The notes below the pieces were generated by a model, which saw nothing but the letters and a program-made list of their open reading frames with translations, did no database searches and was not told the DNA's origin. A stretch of DNA of 64,000 bases from positions 1,063,660 through 1,127,659 of the forward strand of contig NZ_KB900539.1 of assembly GCF_000378945.1 (NCBI RefSeq), in the 5' to 3' direction. Positions 41,711 to 53,542 of this stretch are shown here, in pieces. The DNA is from Methyloversatilis universalis EHg5 (lineage in GTDB: Bacteria; Pseudomonadota; Gammaproteobacteria; Burkholderiales; Rhodocyclaceae). A program made the translations under genes and the position numbers. Positions within the stretch are counted from its first letter, which is position 1. Every line of letters starts with the position of its first letter.

Positions 41711-41826
41711 GTCGGCCTCCTTGATGAAGGGCAGCAGCGTCCGGGTGTACCGCTGCCTGCATGACTCCATGCTAGGCGCAGCCATTTTCAGTGGCTGTCG
41801 TCCGCACCGTGCGCGGGACGTCGGAC

Positions 41827-43284
41827 ATGTCTGACGCCGACCGCAGCCTGCAGCACGCGCAGCGCCGGCGCGCACTGGTCGAGGGCCTGTCGCGTGCCGC
41901 CCGCCGCGCCGGTTCGGCCACCGACGGGGCCGAGCGGCTGACCGACAGCGTGCTGATGAAGCTGGCACGCTTCCGCTGGGGCGCGCTTCTGGTGGTACTG
42001 ATCGGCATCGCCTTCGCCGTGCTGTCGGAATCCACCTTTCTGGCGATGCAGCGCGAGCGGGAGGAGATCGACGCGTCGCGGCTGTCGCTGGCTGCGCTGA
42101 ACAACCTGGTCTACGACAATGCCCAGGCGGACCAGACCGAACAACGCTACATCGAGGACCCGTCGGCGGAGCATCTGGCGCAGCATCGGGCCACGCTGCA
42201 GCGCCTGGCGGACGCGTCGAACGTGGTGCTGGGCTGGGCGGTGCGCCGGCAGATCGACGAAGAGCGGGTGAGCGCGGTACGGCGGCTGTCCGCCACCGAA
42301 TCGGAAGAACTGAAGCGGCTCGAGGCCTTGCCGGAGGACGCCAGTCCGGTCGAGGTGATGGATGCCTTCCTGCCTTCGGTGGTCGATCAGGCCGAATTGC
42401 GTCAGGCACTGGAGCCGCTGGTGCGCACCGAACGTGCCTACCTCGAAGAACAGATGACACTGCTGGGCGAGGAAATCGAGCGTCAGCGGGCGGCGGCCAT
42501 TGTGGTGATCGCGGTTGGCGTGCTCATGCTCATCCTGCTGCTGCGCGCCTACGCGATGCGCAGCGAGGCCGAGGCCCAGGTGGCCGACCGCCTGCGCGCG
42601 GCGCGCGACGAACTCGATGCGCTGGTGCGGGTGCGTACCGAAGAGCTGAGCGAACTGGCCAGCCACCTGCAGACCGAAGCCGAGCGACAGAAAGCGGCGC
42701 TGGCGCGCGAACTGCACGACGAACTGGGCTCCATCCTGACCGCCAGCCGGATGGAGGCGTCGATGCTGCTGCGCCGGGCGCGCAAGCAGAACAGCCCGGA
42801 CGTCGAATCGCTGGGGCGGGTGTGCGACATCCTGGAACAGGGCGTGCAGATCAAGCGGCGCGTGATCGAGGGGCTGGTGCCGACCGTGCTTACCCATCTC
42901 GGCCTGCTGCCGGCGCTGGAAGCGCTGGCCGATGAAACCCGTGTGTCGGCACCGTTCGCGGTCGAGCTCGAACTGCCTGAAGTGCTTGAACTTGAGCGCG
43001 AACGTGCGATCGCGATCTACCGCGTGGCGCAGGAGGCGCTCACCAATATCCGCAAGCATGCGCAGGCGAATACGGTCACCATCAGGCTGACCGAAGAGGG
43101 CAATACGGTGAGGCTGGACATCCGCGACGACGGGGTCGGTCTGCCGGAGGGCGCGCGTGGCAAGACCGGTTCGCACGGCCTGCTCGGCATGAAATACCGG
43201 GCGGATGCGCTCGGCGGGCGCTTCGCGATCGGCGCTGCGCCGGGCGGTGGCACGCTGCTGGAGTTTGAAGTGCCGCGCGCCTGA
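41827..43284 (+). CDS. Sensor histidine kinase, NarX/HisKA_3 type
   Basis: About 485 residues from ATG 41827 ([12 protein letters not shown]); GTG 41791 is also open. Helix one is [16 protein letters not shown], an extracytoplasmic sensor of about 130 residues follows, and helix two is [17 protein letters not shown]. The HisKA_3 box [20 protein letters not shown] carries the phospho-His. The ATPase has [14 protein letters not shown] and DDGVGLP, then [14 protein letters not shown]. This class pairs with NarL-type regulators, here the divergent gene at 40865-41503. The signal is unknown. Confidence 0.92.
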   Translation: MSDADRSLQHAQRRRALVEGLSRAARRAGSATDGAERLTDSVLMKLARFRWGALLVVLIGIAFAVLSESTFLAMQREREEIDASRLSLAALNNLVYDNAQADQTEQRYIEDPSAEHLAQHRATLQRLADASNVVLGWAVRRQIDEERVSAVRRLSATESEELKRLEALPEDASPVEVMDAFLPSVVDQAELRQALEPLVRTERAYLEEQMTLLGEEIERQRAAAIVVIAVGVLMLILLLRAYAMRSEAEAQVADRLRAARDELDALVRVRTEELSELASHLQTEAERQKAALARELHDELGSILTASRMEASMLLRRARKQNSPDVESLGRVCDILEQGVQIKRRVIEGLVPTVLTHLGLLPALEALADETRVSAPFAVELELPEVLELERERAIAIYRVAQEALTNIRKHAQANTVTIRLTEEGNTVRLDIRDDGVGLPEGARGKTGSHGLLGMKYRADALGGRFAIGAAPGGGTLLEFEVPRA

Positions 43285-43303
43285 ACGACGCGCGGCGCGG
43301 TGC

Positions 43304-45564
<2,261 letters not shown>

Positions 45565-45668
45565 TCATTGCCGTCCTGTCCTGCAACGGCGGGAATCGTT
45601 CTGCTGTCGTGTCGTTAGACGGCAGAAGGTCCATCCGGCCACCGGATTTTACCGACGGCACAAACGAA

Positions 45669-45693
45669 AAGCCCTGCCTCGAGGGCAGGGCTT
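45669..45693 (-). terminator. Terminator after rpmA
   Basis: AAGCCCTGCC and GGCAGGGCTT enclose TCGAG; on the minus strand this is followed by TTCG and TTTG. It lies 20 bases past the rpmA stop and separates it from obgE, though some read-through is likely. Confidence 0.8.
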
Positions 45694-45712
45694 CGGTTCA
45701 GGCAGACAGCGA

Positions 45713-45976
45713 TCAGGCTGCGGCCGGAACGATGGTGACCACGCGACGGCGGTTTGCACCCTTGACGACGAACTGCACGACGCCGTCAATCTTGGCGAAC
45801 AGCGTGTGGTCCTTGCCCATGCCGACGTTGTCGCCGGGATGGAACTCGGTGCCGCGCTGACGCACGATGATGCTGCCTGCGGGAATCAGCTGGCCGCCGT
45901 AGCTCTTGACGCCAAGGCGTTTCGATTCTGAGTCGCGGCCGTTGCGGGTACTGCCGCCGCCTTTTTTGTGTGCCAT
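45713..45976 (-). CDS. rpmA: 50S ribosomal protein L27
   Basis: 87 residues. [20 protein letters not shown] then LGVKSYGG is the invariant N-terminus that reaches the peptidyl-transferase centre. [20 protein letters not shown] is conserved. It lies 28 bases after rplU. Confidence 0.98.
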   Translation of the reverse strand: MAHKKGGGSTRNGRDSESKRLGVKSYGGQLIPAGSIIVRQRGTEFHPGDNVGMGKDHTLFAKIDGVVQFVVKGANRRRVVTIVPAAA

Positions 45977-46004
45977 GAGATGTGCTCCTGGAAACGTTCA
46001 GCGA

Positions 46005-46316
46005 TCAGCCGTTGATGGCGTCGATGCGCAGTTCGGTGTAGTTCTGACGATGACCTTGATGCTTCTGGTAGTGCTTGCGACGGCGCATCTTGAAGATGGT
46101 CACCTTCTTGTGGCGCCCTTGCGTGAGCACCGTTGCACGAACGCTGGCACCGGCAACCAGGGGCGCACCGATCTTGACCGATTCGCCCTCACCGACCATC
46201 AGAATCTGGTCGATCACGATTTCCGAGCCCACATCCGCAGGTATCTGTTCTACCTTGATTTTTTCGCCGGCAGCGACGCGATACTGCTTGCCGCCGGTTT
46301 TTATGACCGCGTACAT
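46005..46316 (-). CDS. rplU: 50S ribosomal protein L21
   Basis: 103 residues. [40 protein letters not shown] and YQKHQGHRQ are family hallmarks. It is first of rplU-rpmA-obgE-proB and divergent from ispB, which is the standard arrangement. Confidence 0.98.
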   Translation of the reverse strand: MYAVIKTGGKQYRVAAGEKIKVEQIPADVGSEIVIDQILMVGEGESVKIGAPLVAGASVRATVLTQGRHKKVTIFKMRRRKHYQKHQGHRQNYTELRIDAING

Positions 46317-46458
46317 GTGTAACCCCAGTAAGGTTTAAGGGAATCCATAAGTATAGCGAAGTACCGCGGCCCGTGTCAAAGCCCCCAATACATCAACGGC
46401 TTGACGGGTTTTGGGGCGCTGCTACCATCCGCGTTTTTCCGCGTCCGGCAGTCCTTCC

Positions 46459-47430
46459 TTGTCTTCTCTGAACCGTCTTTACAGCCTGATTGCGGATGAC
46501 ATGCGTGCGCTGGACGCCGTGATCCGCGCGCGCCTGCACTCCGACGTGGTGCTGGTGCGCCAGGTGGCCGAGTACATCATCGGCGCCGGCGGCAAACGCC
46601 TGCGGCCCGCGCTTGTGCTGCTCACCTCCGGTGCCTGCGATTATCGCGGCGACCATCGCACCGAACTGGCGGCAGTGGTCGAGTTCATCCATACCGCCAC
46701 GCTGCTGCATGACGACGTGGTCGACGAGTCCGAACTGCGTCGCGGCGCCAAGACCGCCAACGCGCTGTTCGGCAATGCCGCGTCGGTGCTGGTCGGCGAC
46801 TTCCTGTACTCACGCGCCTTCCAGATGATGGTGTCGGTCGGCAGCATGCGGGTGCAGGCGGTGCTGGCTGAAGCCACCAACATCATTGCCGAGGGCGAGG
46901 TGCTGCAGCTGCTCAACTGTCATGACGCCGATGTCGCCGAAGAGCGCTATCTGCAGGTCATCCGCTACAAGACGGCCAAGCTGTTCGAGGCGGCCAGCCG
47001 GCTCGGCGCCATGCTGGCCGGCTCCGAGCCCGAGATTGAAGAGCGGTTCGCCCGTTTCGGCATGCATCTTGGCACCGCCTTCCAGCTGGTCGATGACATC
47101 CTCGATTACTCCGGCGACGAAGGTTCTATCGGCAAGAATCTTGGCGACGATCTGGCCGAGGGCAAGCCCACGCTGCCGCTGATCCACGTCATGAAGAACG
47201 GTACGCCGGAACAGGTGGCCGTGGTGCGCCACGCAATCGAAGAGGGCGGTCGCGATGACTGGGCACCGGTCATGAAGGCAGTGGTCGACAGCGGTGCGCT
47301 TGAAGTCGCGCGGGTTCGCGCACGTGAAGAAGCGGCGCTGGCGATCGCGGAACTCGACGGTCTGCCGACCAACGAATATCTGCAAAGTCTGCTCGATCTC
47401 GCAAAGTTTGCAGTCGAGCGAAAGTTTTAG
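46459..47430 (+). CDS. ispB: Octaprenyl diphosphate synthase
   Basis: A trans-prenyltransferase that makes the ubiquinone side chain from FPP and IPP. About 323 residues. I propose TTG 46459 (SSLNRLYSLIADDMRALDAV), since the family starts here and no ATG is in range; an upstream TTG at 46411 adds 16 residues. The aspartate motifs are LLHDDVVDE and LVDDILDY. GGKRLRPALVLL is conserved. Its substrate pathway includes ispH at 24.8 kb. Confidence 0.95.
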   Translation: MSSLNRLYSLIADDMRALDAVIRARLHSDVVLVRQVAEYIIGAGGKRLRPALVLLTSGACDYRGDHRTELAAVVEFIHTATLLHDDVVDESELRRGAKTANALFGNAASVLVGDFLYSRAFQMMVSVGSMRVQAVLAEATNIIAEGEVLQLLNCHDADVAEERYLQVIRYKTAKLFEAASRLGAMLAGSEPEIEERFARFGMHLGTAFQLVDDILDYSGDEGSIGKNLGDDLAEGKPTLPLIHVMKNGTPEQVAVVRHAIEEGGRDDWAPVMKAVVDSGALEVARVRAREEAALAIAELDGLPTNEYLQSLLDLAKFAVERKF

Positions 47431-47499
47431 TATAGTGCGCGCCTCGTTGCTTACGGGCGACGAGGCACAAAGAGCTGCTCCGCAGTGTGTAGTGAAGTT

Positions 47500-47576
47500 C
47501 GGGGAATAGCTCAGCCTGGTAGAGCACTGCGTTCGGGACGCAGGGGCCGGAGGTTCGAATCCTCTTTCCCCGACCA
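47500..47576 (+). tRNA. tRNA-Pro (anticodon CGG)
   Basis: A 77-nt tRNA. Acceptor CGGGGAA pairs with TTCCCCG, then ACCA. The anticodon stem CTGCG/CGCAG encloses loop TTCGGGA, giving anticodon CGG (codon CCG). The T loop is GTTCGAATC. Confidence 0.96.
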
Positions 47577-47589
47577 GAAATCCCGCGGA

Positions 47590-47620
47590 AAAGCCACCCT
47601 TCGGGGTGGCTTTTTTGTTT
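47590..47620 (+). terminator. Terminator after tRNA-Pro
   Basis: AAGCCACCC, TTCG, GGGTGGCTT, then TTTTTGTTTT. It is a textbook intrinsic terminator 13 bases after the tRNA. Confidence 0.97.
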
Positions 47621-47915
47621 TCCGCTTCCGGCGCGCTCGCGCCGTGTCCCATGCGTTCCAGGAATCTGGATTCCGCGCCCGCTTCCTGCCTTCACGGTTT
47701 CGCAGCACGCGGCTTGTCTCCGTGGCATGACGGCGCCCCGGCGACCCCTGTACGCCTGCCCGCCGATCGTTTTCCCGAAAATCCGGTCGCGCACGCATTG
47801 CAGGCGCTGCGGCCACGGGCGAGTATTCAGTTCTCACTGCGACGGGACGCGAACCGGACGCCGGGCCGTGCAAACGGCGTGCAACCGGTCGTGTCGATGC
47901 GAAATGACGAGCCCG
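47621..47915. other. Intergenic region, no gene recognised
   Basis: About 295 bases between the tRNA-Pro terminator and the next gene. Frames here are short and lack recognisable protein features. It presumably holds the promoter of the 47916-49294 pair; I do not see a convincing consensus element. Confidence 0.5.
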
Positions 47916-48308
47916 ATGAGCGATATCCCCTTCTGCAGCAATCGGAACCTGAAGGTCCTCTGTGCCTGCGTATGCCTGTTGCTGCCGGTCTGCGCCCTGG
48001 CGTCACCCGCTGTGGCCTGTGTCGTGGAGTACAACGGGCAGCAGACCGTGGTCCCGCTGCGCGCGGAGGCGGATGCGCTGGGCGGTGTCTGGCATGAGGC
48101 TGGCGTGTTCAGCCTGCGTGCGGCGCTGGTCGTGCCGCACGGGGTCAAGCCCTGGCTGCTGGTCGAGGTGCACGCGAAGGCGGCAGACGGTGACGACCGC
48201 ATCATTTCTTCGCAGAAAACGAAGCCCCCTTTCGATACCGGCCGCATGGAGGTGGTCGAGCCCCGGCTCGGGCGCATGCTCGGTTACACCTGCGGAGCCG
48301 CCCGATGA
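47916..48308 (+). CDS. Small exported protein, unknown family
   Basis: 130 residues with a signal peptide ([20 protein letters not shown]). A beta-rich mature part reads [20 protein letters not shown] and [20 protein letters not shown], with two further cysteines. ATG 47916 ([11 protein letters not shown]) is preferred over ATG 47904. Its stop overlaps the CapA-like start by four bases, so the two likely work together in the envelope. I recognise no family. Confidence 0.65.
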   Translation: MSDIPFCSNRNLKVLCACVCLLLPVCALASPAVACVVEYNGQQTVVPLRAEADALGGVWHEAGVFSLRAALVVPHGVKPWLLVEVHAKAADGDDRIISSQKTKPPFDTGRMEVVEPRLGRMLGYTCGAAR

Positions 48309-49294
48309 GTCGCCGGCATCCTGTTGCGCTTGCCATGCTCATGATCCTGTGGGTCGCTGCGGCCAGCGCGGCTGACGGGGTGGTCCGCATCGCCTTTGTC
48401 GGCGACGTGATGCTGGCTGAAAGCGAACGGACCGGCGAAGTCGCTGCGGAGGGTGGCGATCCGTTCGCCCACGTGCGCGGGCTGCTCGCCACGGCCGACC
48501 TGCGGGTGGCCAATTTCGAATCGTCTGCCGGCACACAGGGCAGACCGGATGCGGAGAAACCGTTTTCCTTCCGCACGGCGCAGCCGGCGCTGCGCGTGTT
48601 TGCGTCGGTGTTTGAAATCGCCGGCCTGGCCAACAACCACGCTGGCGATTTCGGCCGTGAGGACTTCGCCGAAACGCTCTCTGCCCTGCAGGCCGCTGGC
48701 GTGCAGACCTTCGGCGGCGGCCGCGACCTGAAGACCGCGCATCGCGCGCTGATGATCGAGCGCAAGGGTGTTCGGACCGCACTGCTGGGCTATCTGGATT
48801 TCTTCCCGCGCTGGTTTGCCGCCACGCCTGGCGGGGCCGGTGTGGCCTGGCTGGATACCGACCAGGCCGCGCTCGACATCGCCCGCGCCCGCAGGGACGG
48901 CGCCGACGTCGTGCTGGTGGTGCCGCACTGGGGCGTGGAACACGAACCCCGTGCGCACGACAGGCAGCGCGCCGCGGCGCGTGCGCTGCTGGCGGCCGGG
49001 GCGGACGCTGTCATTGGCGGGCATCCCCATGTCGTCCAGGACCATGAAATCCACAAGGGCAAGCCGGTCCTCTACTCCCTCGGAAATTTCGTGTTCGACG
49101 GATTCGAGGACGAGGACAACAACACCGGATGGGTGGTGTTCGCCGACATTGACTGGCGCGGCGTGGTGTCGGTGACGACGCACGTGGTGAAGATCGATGC
49201 CGCCGGCTCGCCGGTCCCAGACCCCGGCAGGGCCGGCCCCTGCTGGCAGCGGGGCGAGGCTGCGATGTCTCCGTGCACGAAGGCCCGGCCCTGA
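48305..49294 (+). CDS. CapA-family (PGA_cap) metallophosphatase-like protein
   Basis: 329 residues. A signal peptide (ALAMLMILWVAAASAAD) leads into a calcineurin-like metallo-hydrolase fold with the CapA motifs GDVMLAES, VANFESSAG, LANNHAGDFGRE, VVPHWGVEHE and GGHPHVVQDHEI. It is named for poly-gamma-glutamate capsule synthesis, but there are no capBC genes here, so the substrate is unknown. It is translationally coupled to the small exported protein upstream. Confidence 0.85.
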   Translation: MSRRHPVALAMLMILWVAAASAADGVVRIAFVGDVMLAESERTGEVAAEGGDPFAHVRGLLATADLRVANFESSAGTQGRPDAEKPFSFRTAQPALRVFASVFEIAGLANNHAGDFGREDFAETLSALQAAGVQTFGGGRDLKTAHRALMIERKGVRTALLGYLDFFPRWFAATPGGAGVAWLDTDQAALDIARARRDGADVVLVVPHWGVEHEPRAHDRQRAAARALLAAGADAVIGGHPHVVQDHEIHKGKPVLYSLGNFVFDGFEDEDNNTGWVVFADIDWRGVVSVTTHVVKIDAAGSPVPDPGRAGPCWQRGEAAMSPCTKARP

Positions 49295-49413
49295 CTGACA
49301 GGCGGTACTCCGTGCCCTGTGCCGCGCCGGGTCACAGCCGCAGCCGCTGACGGGCAGCGGCCGCAAGCTGGTACGCTGGCGCGTCTTCATGTCTGTCGCC
49401 CCTGAGCATCACG

Positions 49414-49656
49414 ATGTCGCGCATTCTTTTCTTCCTGCTGCTGGCCGCTGTGGCCTGGATCTGGTTCTTCAAGCGTCCGTCGGTCCGTGACGGGAGCGAG
49501 CGGCGCGACCGGGTGCCGGAGCAGAAGCCGGTCGAGCGCATCGTGCAGTGCGCCCACTGCGGGCTGCGCCTGCCGGAGGGCGAGGCGCTGGCCGAGGGCG
49601 ATCAGCGGCATTTCTGCAGCGTCGAGCACCGAAATGCACACATCGGTCGCGACTGA
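49414..49656 (+). CDS. PP0621-family small membrane/zinc protein
   Basis: 80 residues. A membrane helix (ILFFLLLAAVAWIWFF) is followed by a basic linker and a zinc-ribbon-like CAHCGLRLPEGEAL with HFCSVEHRNAH. This matches the PP0621 family, usually found upstream of a PilS-like kinase. It overlaps the kinase start by 23 bases. Confidence 0.85.
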   Translation: MSRILFFLLLAAVAWIWFFKRPSVRDGSERRDRVPEQKPVERIVQCAHCGLRLPEGEALAEGDQRHFCSVEHRNAHIGRD

Positions 49657-51253
49657 AACCGGCGTGCGGGGGTTGTCGCCGGTCGGTCTGCCTTCGCTGC
49701 GCTATTTCAGCCTGTACCGGCTGGTCATCGCATCGGTGCTGGTGGCGCTGGTGTATGGGGTGCCGGGCGAAATCAGTTTCGGCGACTACGAAGGTCCGCT
49801 GTTCTCGACCGTGGTGCGCGCCTACTGGCTGTTCGCGGCCTGCATGATGGCCGGGCTGGACCGCCTGCTGCCGTCCTTCGACGCGCGGCTGACAGCTGGC
49901 GTGCTGGCCGATATCGGTTTCCTCACCGCACTCACCTATGCCGCCGGTGGCGTGGGCACCGGGCTGCCTTTCATGCATGTGGTGGTGCTGGCGTTCGCCG
50001 CGCTGATGGGGCAGGGGCGGCTCGCGCTGTTCTATGCCGCGGTGGCCAGTCTGGCCATGCTGTTCGAACAGGCAATGCAGTGGGTGAATCTGGGCGGCGA
50101 CTCTGGCCGCTTCGTGCATGTCGGCACCATCAGCATCGGCTATTTCGCCACCGCCATTGCGGTGCGCCTGCTTGCACGGCGGGTGATCGCCAACGAGGCG
50201 CTGGCGCGCGAGCGCGGCCGCGATCTGGCGGAGCAGGTGCGGGTGAACGAGCGTGTCATCCGCGACATGGACGACGGGGTGCTGGTGGTCGATCCGGGCG
50301 GCCATGTGCGCCAGGCCAATCCGCAGGCGCGCCGGCTGCTCGATCCGGTCATGCCGCGGCCGGTCACGCTGGCCGACTATTCGCCGGCACTTGCCGCGGC
50401 GGTCGATGCGCTGGCCGATACCTCGCGCGAGCGCGTGTTCGCGCTCGATCTGCCATCGCAGCCCGCGGCGTTGCGGGTGCGCTGCGTGCCGGCCGGCGAG
50501 GGCGGCGGTCATCTGGTATTCATCGAAGATCTGGCCCGGCTGCGCGAACAGGCGCAGCAGATCAAGCTCGCTGCACTGGGCCGGCTCACCGCCAGCATGG
50601 CGCATGAAATCCGCAATCCGCTGGCCGCCATCAGCCAGGCCGCCGAACTGCTGGCCGACGAACGCCGCGCCGAAACCCAGGCGAGGCTTACCCGCATCAT
50701 CACCGACAACGCGCTGCGGCTGGACCGCATGGTGAGCGACGTGCTCGAACTGGGCCGGCGCGACCGCGCCGAGCCGGAGCTGCTGGATCTGGTCGCCTAT
50801 CTGCGCAGCTTCGTCGAGGAATACGCGATGCGCGAGCCGGACGTGCGCAGCCGTGTGCGCATCGAAAGCGATGGCGCGGCGCTGCTGCTGTTCGACCGCG
50901 GCCATCTGCATCAGGTGATGTGGAATCTGCTCGGCAATGCGCTGCGTTACGCCAGTACGGCGGAGGGCGCGGTGCGTTTGACGGTGCGCAGCGACGACGA
51001 CGGCACCCGCATGGACATCGTGGACGACGGCCAGGGCGTGCCGGACAGCGCCCGCACCCATCTGTTCGAGCCCTTCTTCACCACCCATAGCCGCGGCACC
51101 GGGCTGGGTCTGTACATCGCACGGGAGCTGAGCGACGCCAACGGGGCGCGGCTGGACTTCGTGGATAATTCACCGGGTGCGCGCTTTCGCCTGCGCGGAC
51201 TGAACAGGAGCATCGAGGAATCATGGAAAGGCGGCGAACCGAGCGTGAGCTGA
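49634..51253 (+). CDS. pilS: PilS-like sensor histidine kinase
   Basis: About 539 residues from ATG 49634 (MHTSVATETG). Six membrane helices span about residues 25-185. A PAS domain (ERVIRDMDDGVLVVDPGGHV) follows, then HisKA with the phospho-His in SMAHEIRNPLAAISQAAEL, and an ATPase with NLLGNALRYAS, DDGQGVP and GTGLGLYIARELS. The architecture and partner match PilS of the type IV pilus system. No pilin gene is in the window, so the pilus role is inferred. It overlaps pilR by 31 bases. Confidence 0.88.
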   Translation: MHTSVATETGVRGLSPVGLPSLRYFSLYRLVIASVLVALVYGVPGEISFGDYEGPLFSTVVRAYWLFAACMMAGLDRLLPSFDARLTAGVLADIGFLTALTYAAGGVGTGLPFMHVVVLAFAALMGQGRLALFYAAVASLAMLFEQAMQWVNLGGDSGRFVHVGTISIGYFATAIAVRLLARRVIANEALARERGRDLAEQVRVNERVIRDMDDGVLVVDPGGHVRQANPQARRLLDPVMPRPVTLADYSPALAAAVDALADTSRERVFALDLPSQPAALRVRCVPAGEGGGHLVFIEDLARLREQAQQIKLAALGRLTASMAHEIRNPLAAISQAAELLADERRAETQARLTRIITDNALRLDRMVSDVLELGRRDRAEPELLDLVAYLRSFVEEYAMREPDVRSRVRIESDGAALLLFDRGHLHQVMWNLLGNALRYASTAEGAVRLTVRSDDDGTRMDIVDDGQGVPDSARTHLFEPFFTTHSRGTGLGLYIARELSDANGARLDFVDNSPGARFRLRGLNRSIEESWKGGEPSVS

Positions 51254-52572
51254 AGGTGCTGGTCGTCGATGACGAGGACGACCTGCGCGAACTGCTGGCC
51301 ATGTCGCTGGCCCGCATGGGCCTGCACGCCTCGCTCGCCGCATCGGTCGGCGAGGCGCGCGAACTGCTGGCGGCCGAGCGCTTCGCGCTGTGCCTGACCG
51401 ACATGCGCCTGCCGGACGGCGAGGGCATGGATCTGGTGCGCCACATCGCCGAACACCATCGCGCAATGCCGGTGGCGGTGATCACCGCTTTCGGCAGCAT
51501 GGACAACGCGGTGGCCGCGCTGAAGGCGGGCGCCTTCGACTACCTCGCCAAGCCGGTGTCGATCGAACAGCTGCGCGCGCTGGTGCGCTCCGCGCTCGAC
51601 CTGCCGCGACGCGGCAACGAGCCGGTGGCGGTGGGCGCCGATGTGCTGGTCGGTGAATCGCCGGCGCTGGCCCAGGTGCGCGAACTGATTGCCAAGCTGG
51701 CGCGCAGCGGCGCGCCGGTGCATATCCACGGCGAATCCGGCAGCGGCAAGGAGCGCGCCGCCCGGCTCATCCACGAAGCCGGTGCACGGCGCGACGGGCC
51801 CTTCGTCGCGGTCAACTGCGGCGCCATTCCGGAAAACCTGGTCGAGTCCGAGTTCTTCGGCTACGCCAAGGGCGCTTTCACCGGGGCGGATGCCGACCGC
51901 GAAGGCTTCTTCCAGGCTGCCCGCGGCGGCACGCTTTTTCTTGACGAAGTGGGCGACCTGCCGCTGGCCATGCAGGTGAAACTGCTGCGCGCCATCCAGG
52001 AAAAGTCGGTGCGCCGGGTCGGCGCGCGCAGCGAAGAAGCGACCGATGTGCGGCTGATCAGCGCCACCCACCGCAATCTGAAGCAGATGGTGGACGAGGG
52101 CCGCTTCCGGCAGGATCTGTACTACCGCCTTAATGTGCTGGAGCTGCGCATGCCCAGCCTGCGCGAGTGCCGCGAATCGATACCGGAACTGGCGCGCACG
52201 CTGCTCACCCGTATCGCCGCCGGCGGTGACCGGCCACCTGCGCTCAGCCGCGAAGCGGTGGACGCGCTGTGCGCCTATCCCTTCCCGGGCAATGTGCGCG
52301 AGCTGGAAAACGTGCTGGAGCGCGCCTACGCGCTGTGCGCCGGCGAGCGCATCGAGGCGGCCGACCTCGGCCTGATGCCGGTGGACGACGAAACGCCCGA
52401 ACTGCCGGCGGGCGAACTGCCGCTGCAGGACTACCTGGACCGCATGGAGCGCGCCGCCATCGAGGACGCGCTGCGCAAGACCCGCTACAACCGCACCGCC
52501 GCCGCCCGTCTGCTCGGCGTCACCTTCCGCTCGCTGCGCTACCGGCTGCAGCGGCTCGGCATCAATGACTGA
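51223..52572 (+). CDS. pilR: PilR-like sigma-54-dependent response regulator
   Basis: 449 residues. The receiver has VLVVDDEDDLRELLAMSLAR and LCLTDMRLPDGEGMD (phospho-Asp). The AAA+ domain has GESGSGKERAAR (Walker A), the sigma-54 contact GAFTGAD and GTLFLDEVGDLPLAMQ (Walker B). The C-terminal Fis-type HTH is NRTAAARLLGVTFRSLRYRL. It is the partner of the kinase with which it overlaps. Confidence 0.93.
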   Translation: MERRRTERELKVLVVDDEDDLRELLAMSLARMGLHASLAASVGEARELLAAERFALCLTDMRLPDGEGMDLVRHIAEHHRAMPVAVITAFGSMDNAVAALKAGAFDYLAKPVSIEQLRALVRSALDLPRRGNEPVAVGADVLVGESPALAQVRELIAKLARSGAPVHIHGESGSGKERAARLIHEAGARRDGPFVAVNCGAIPENLVESEFFGYAKGAFTGADADREGFFQAARGGTLFLDEVGDLPLAMQVKLLRAIQEKSVRRVGARSEEATDVRLISATHRNLKQMVDEGRFRQDLYYRLNVLELRMPSLRECRESIPELARTLLTRIAAGGDRPPALSREAVDALCAYPFPGNVRELENVLERAYALCAGERIEAADLGLMPVDDETPELPAGELPLQDYLDRMERAAIEDALRKTRYNRTAAARLLGVTFRSLRYRLQRLGIND

Positions 52573-52612
52573 ATTCCACGGTCGCACGCCCGTTTCCGCA
52601 CCTGTGCGCCCT

Positions 52613-52770
52613 TGTGGGAGCGGCGCCGCGGTCATGAGCGTACCCGGTGACGTCAGCCGTGCTCCCGCGCCCGTGCGCCGGTGTGGGAGCGGCGCCCCCG
52701 TCGCGATGCGCCCGTCGAACACCGCACGCTCCCGATCCACCGCGGAATCGCGGCGGGGCGCCGCTCCCAC
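52613..52770. repeat. Cluster of three REP-like repeats
   Basis: Two direct copies of TGTGGGAGCGGCGCC (52613 and 52682) and one inverted copy, GGGGCGCCGCTCCCAC (52755-52770), lie in the 249 bases between pilR and ampD. The inverted pair can form a long hairpin. The core is the same as at 6649. I see no gene in this gap. Confidence 0.75.
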
Positions 52771-52821
52771 GGGCCATGGCGGCCGATTGAGCCTGAAACG
52801 CGGCGCTGGAGCGATGCGGTC

Positions 52822-53400
52822 ATGGAACTGACGATAGACGCCGACGGCTGGTGCACCGCTGCCCGCCGGGTCGAGTCGCCGAATCACGATGCCCGGCCCG
52901 ACGATGCCCGGCCCGACGAAGCAGGTGCCGGCGCTGACCCGGTGTCGCTGGTGGTGGTGCACTGCATCAGCCTGCCGCCGGGCGAGTTCGGCGGCCCCTA
53001 TATCGAGGACCTGTTCCTGAACCGGCTCGATCCGGCCGCTCACCCGTATTTCGTCGATGTCGCGCCGCTGCGGGTGTCGGCGCATTTCGTGGTGCGCCGC
53101 GACGGCGAACTGCTGCAGTGCGTGCCGACGGTGCGCCGCGCCTGGCACGCCGGCGTGTCCAGCTGGCGCGGGCGCAGCCGCTGCAACGACTTTTCGGTCG
53201 GCATCGAACTGGAAGGCTGCAACGTGCTGCCCTACGAAGACGCCCAGTACGCGGTGCTCAGCGCGCTGGTGGCCGCGCTGAAGCGCAGGCACCCGGTGGC
53301 CGACCTGGTAGGCCATTCGGATATCGCCCCCGGCCGCAAGGTGGACCCGGGCGCCTGTTTCGACTGGAAACGCTTGCCGGACGCGGTTCGTCCGGGCTGA
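52822..53400 (+). CDS. ampD: 1,6-anhydro-N-acetylmuramyl-L-alanine amidase
   Basis: Cytoplasmic zinc amidase that recycles cell-wall anhydromuropeptides and indirectly controls AmpC induction. It has 192 residues from ATG 52822. Zinc ligands are in VVVHCISLPPGEFGG, RRAWHAGVSSWRGR and VGHSDIAPGRKVDPG; NDFSVGIELEG is conserved. A 15-base direct duplication at about 52888-52917 adds a repeated ARPD segment to the N-terminal linker, an unusual local insertion. Confidence 0.95.
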   Translation: MELTIDADGWCTAARRVESPNHDARPDDARPDEAGAGADPVSLVVVHCISLPPGEFGGPYIEDLFLNRLDPAAHPYFVDVAPLRVSAHFVVRRDGELLQCVPTVRRAWHAGVSSWRGRSRCNDFSVGIELEGCNVLPYEDAQYAVLSALVAALKRRHPVADLVGHSDIAPGRKVDPGACFDWKRLPDAVRPG

Positions 53401-53461
53401 TCCGCCGTCCTGCCGGCGTTTGCGCCGGAATCCGTCCCGCAATGCCTTTTCCGGTGCTGAA

Positions 53462-53486
53462 CCCCTGCACCGGGCAGGGGCTTTTC
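53462..53486 (+). terminator. Terminator after ampD
   Basis: CCCCTGC, ACCGG, GCAGGGG, then CTTTT. It lies 61 bases past the ampD stop and upstream of the nrdA control region. Confidence 0.85.
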
Positions 53487-53542
53487 ATGCGGCCGGTGAC
53501 ACCGCCTAGCAGAAAAATCGCGCTTGCGGGTGAGGGGTGGGC

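Noticed and set aside
48305..49294. Capsule biosynthesis locus
   Set aside because: Only the CapA-like metallophosphatase is present; no capB, capC or other polymer genes are nearby.
49634..52572. NtrB/NtrC identity for the kinase-regulator pair
   Set aside because: The kinase has a six-helix membrane domain and a PP0621 gene precedes it, which fits PilS/PilR-type pairs better than soluble NtrB.
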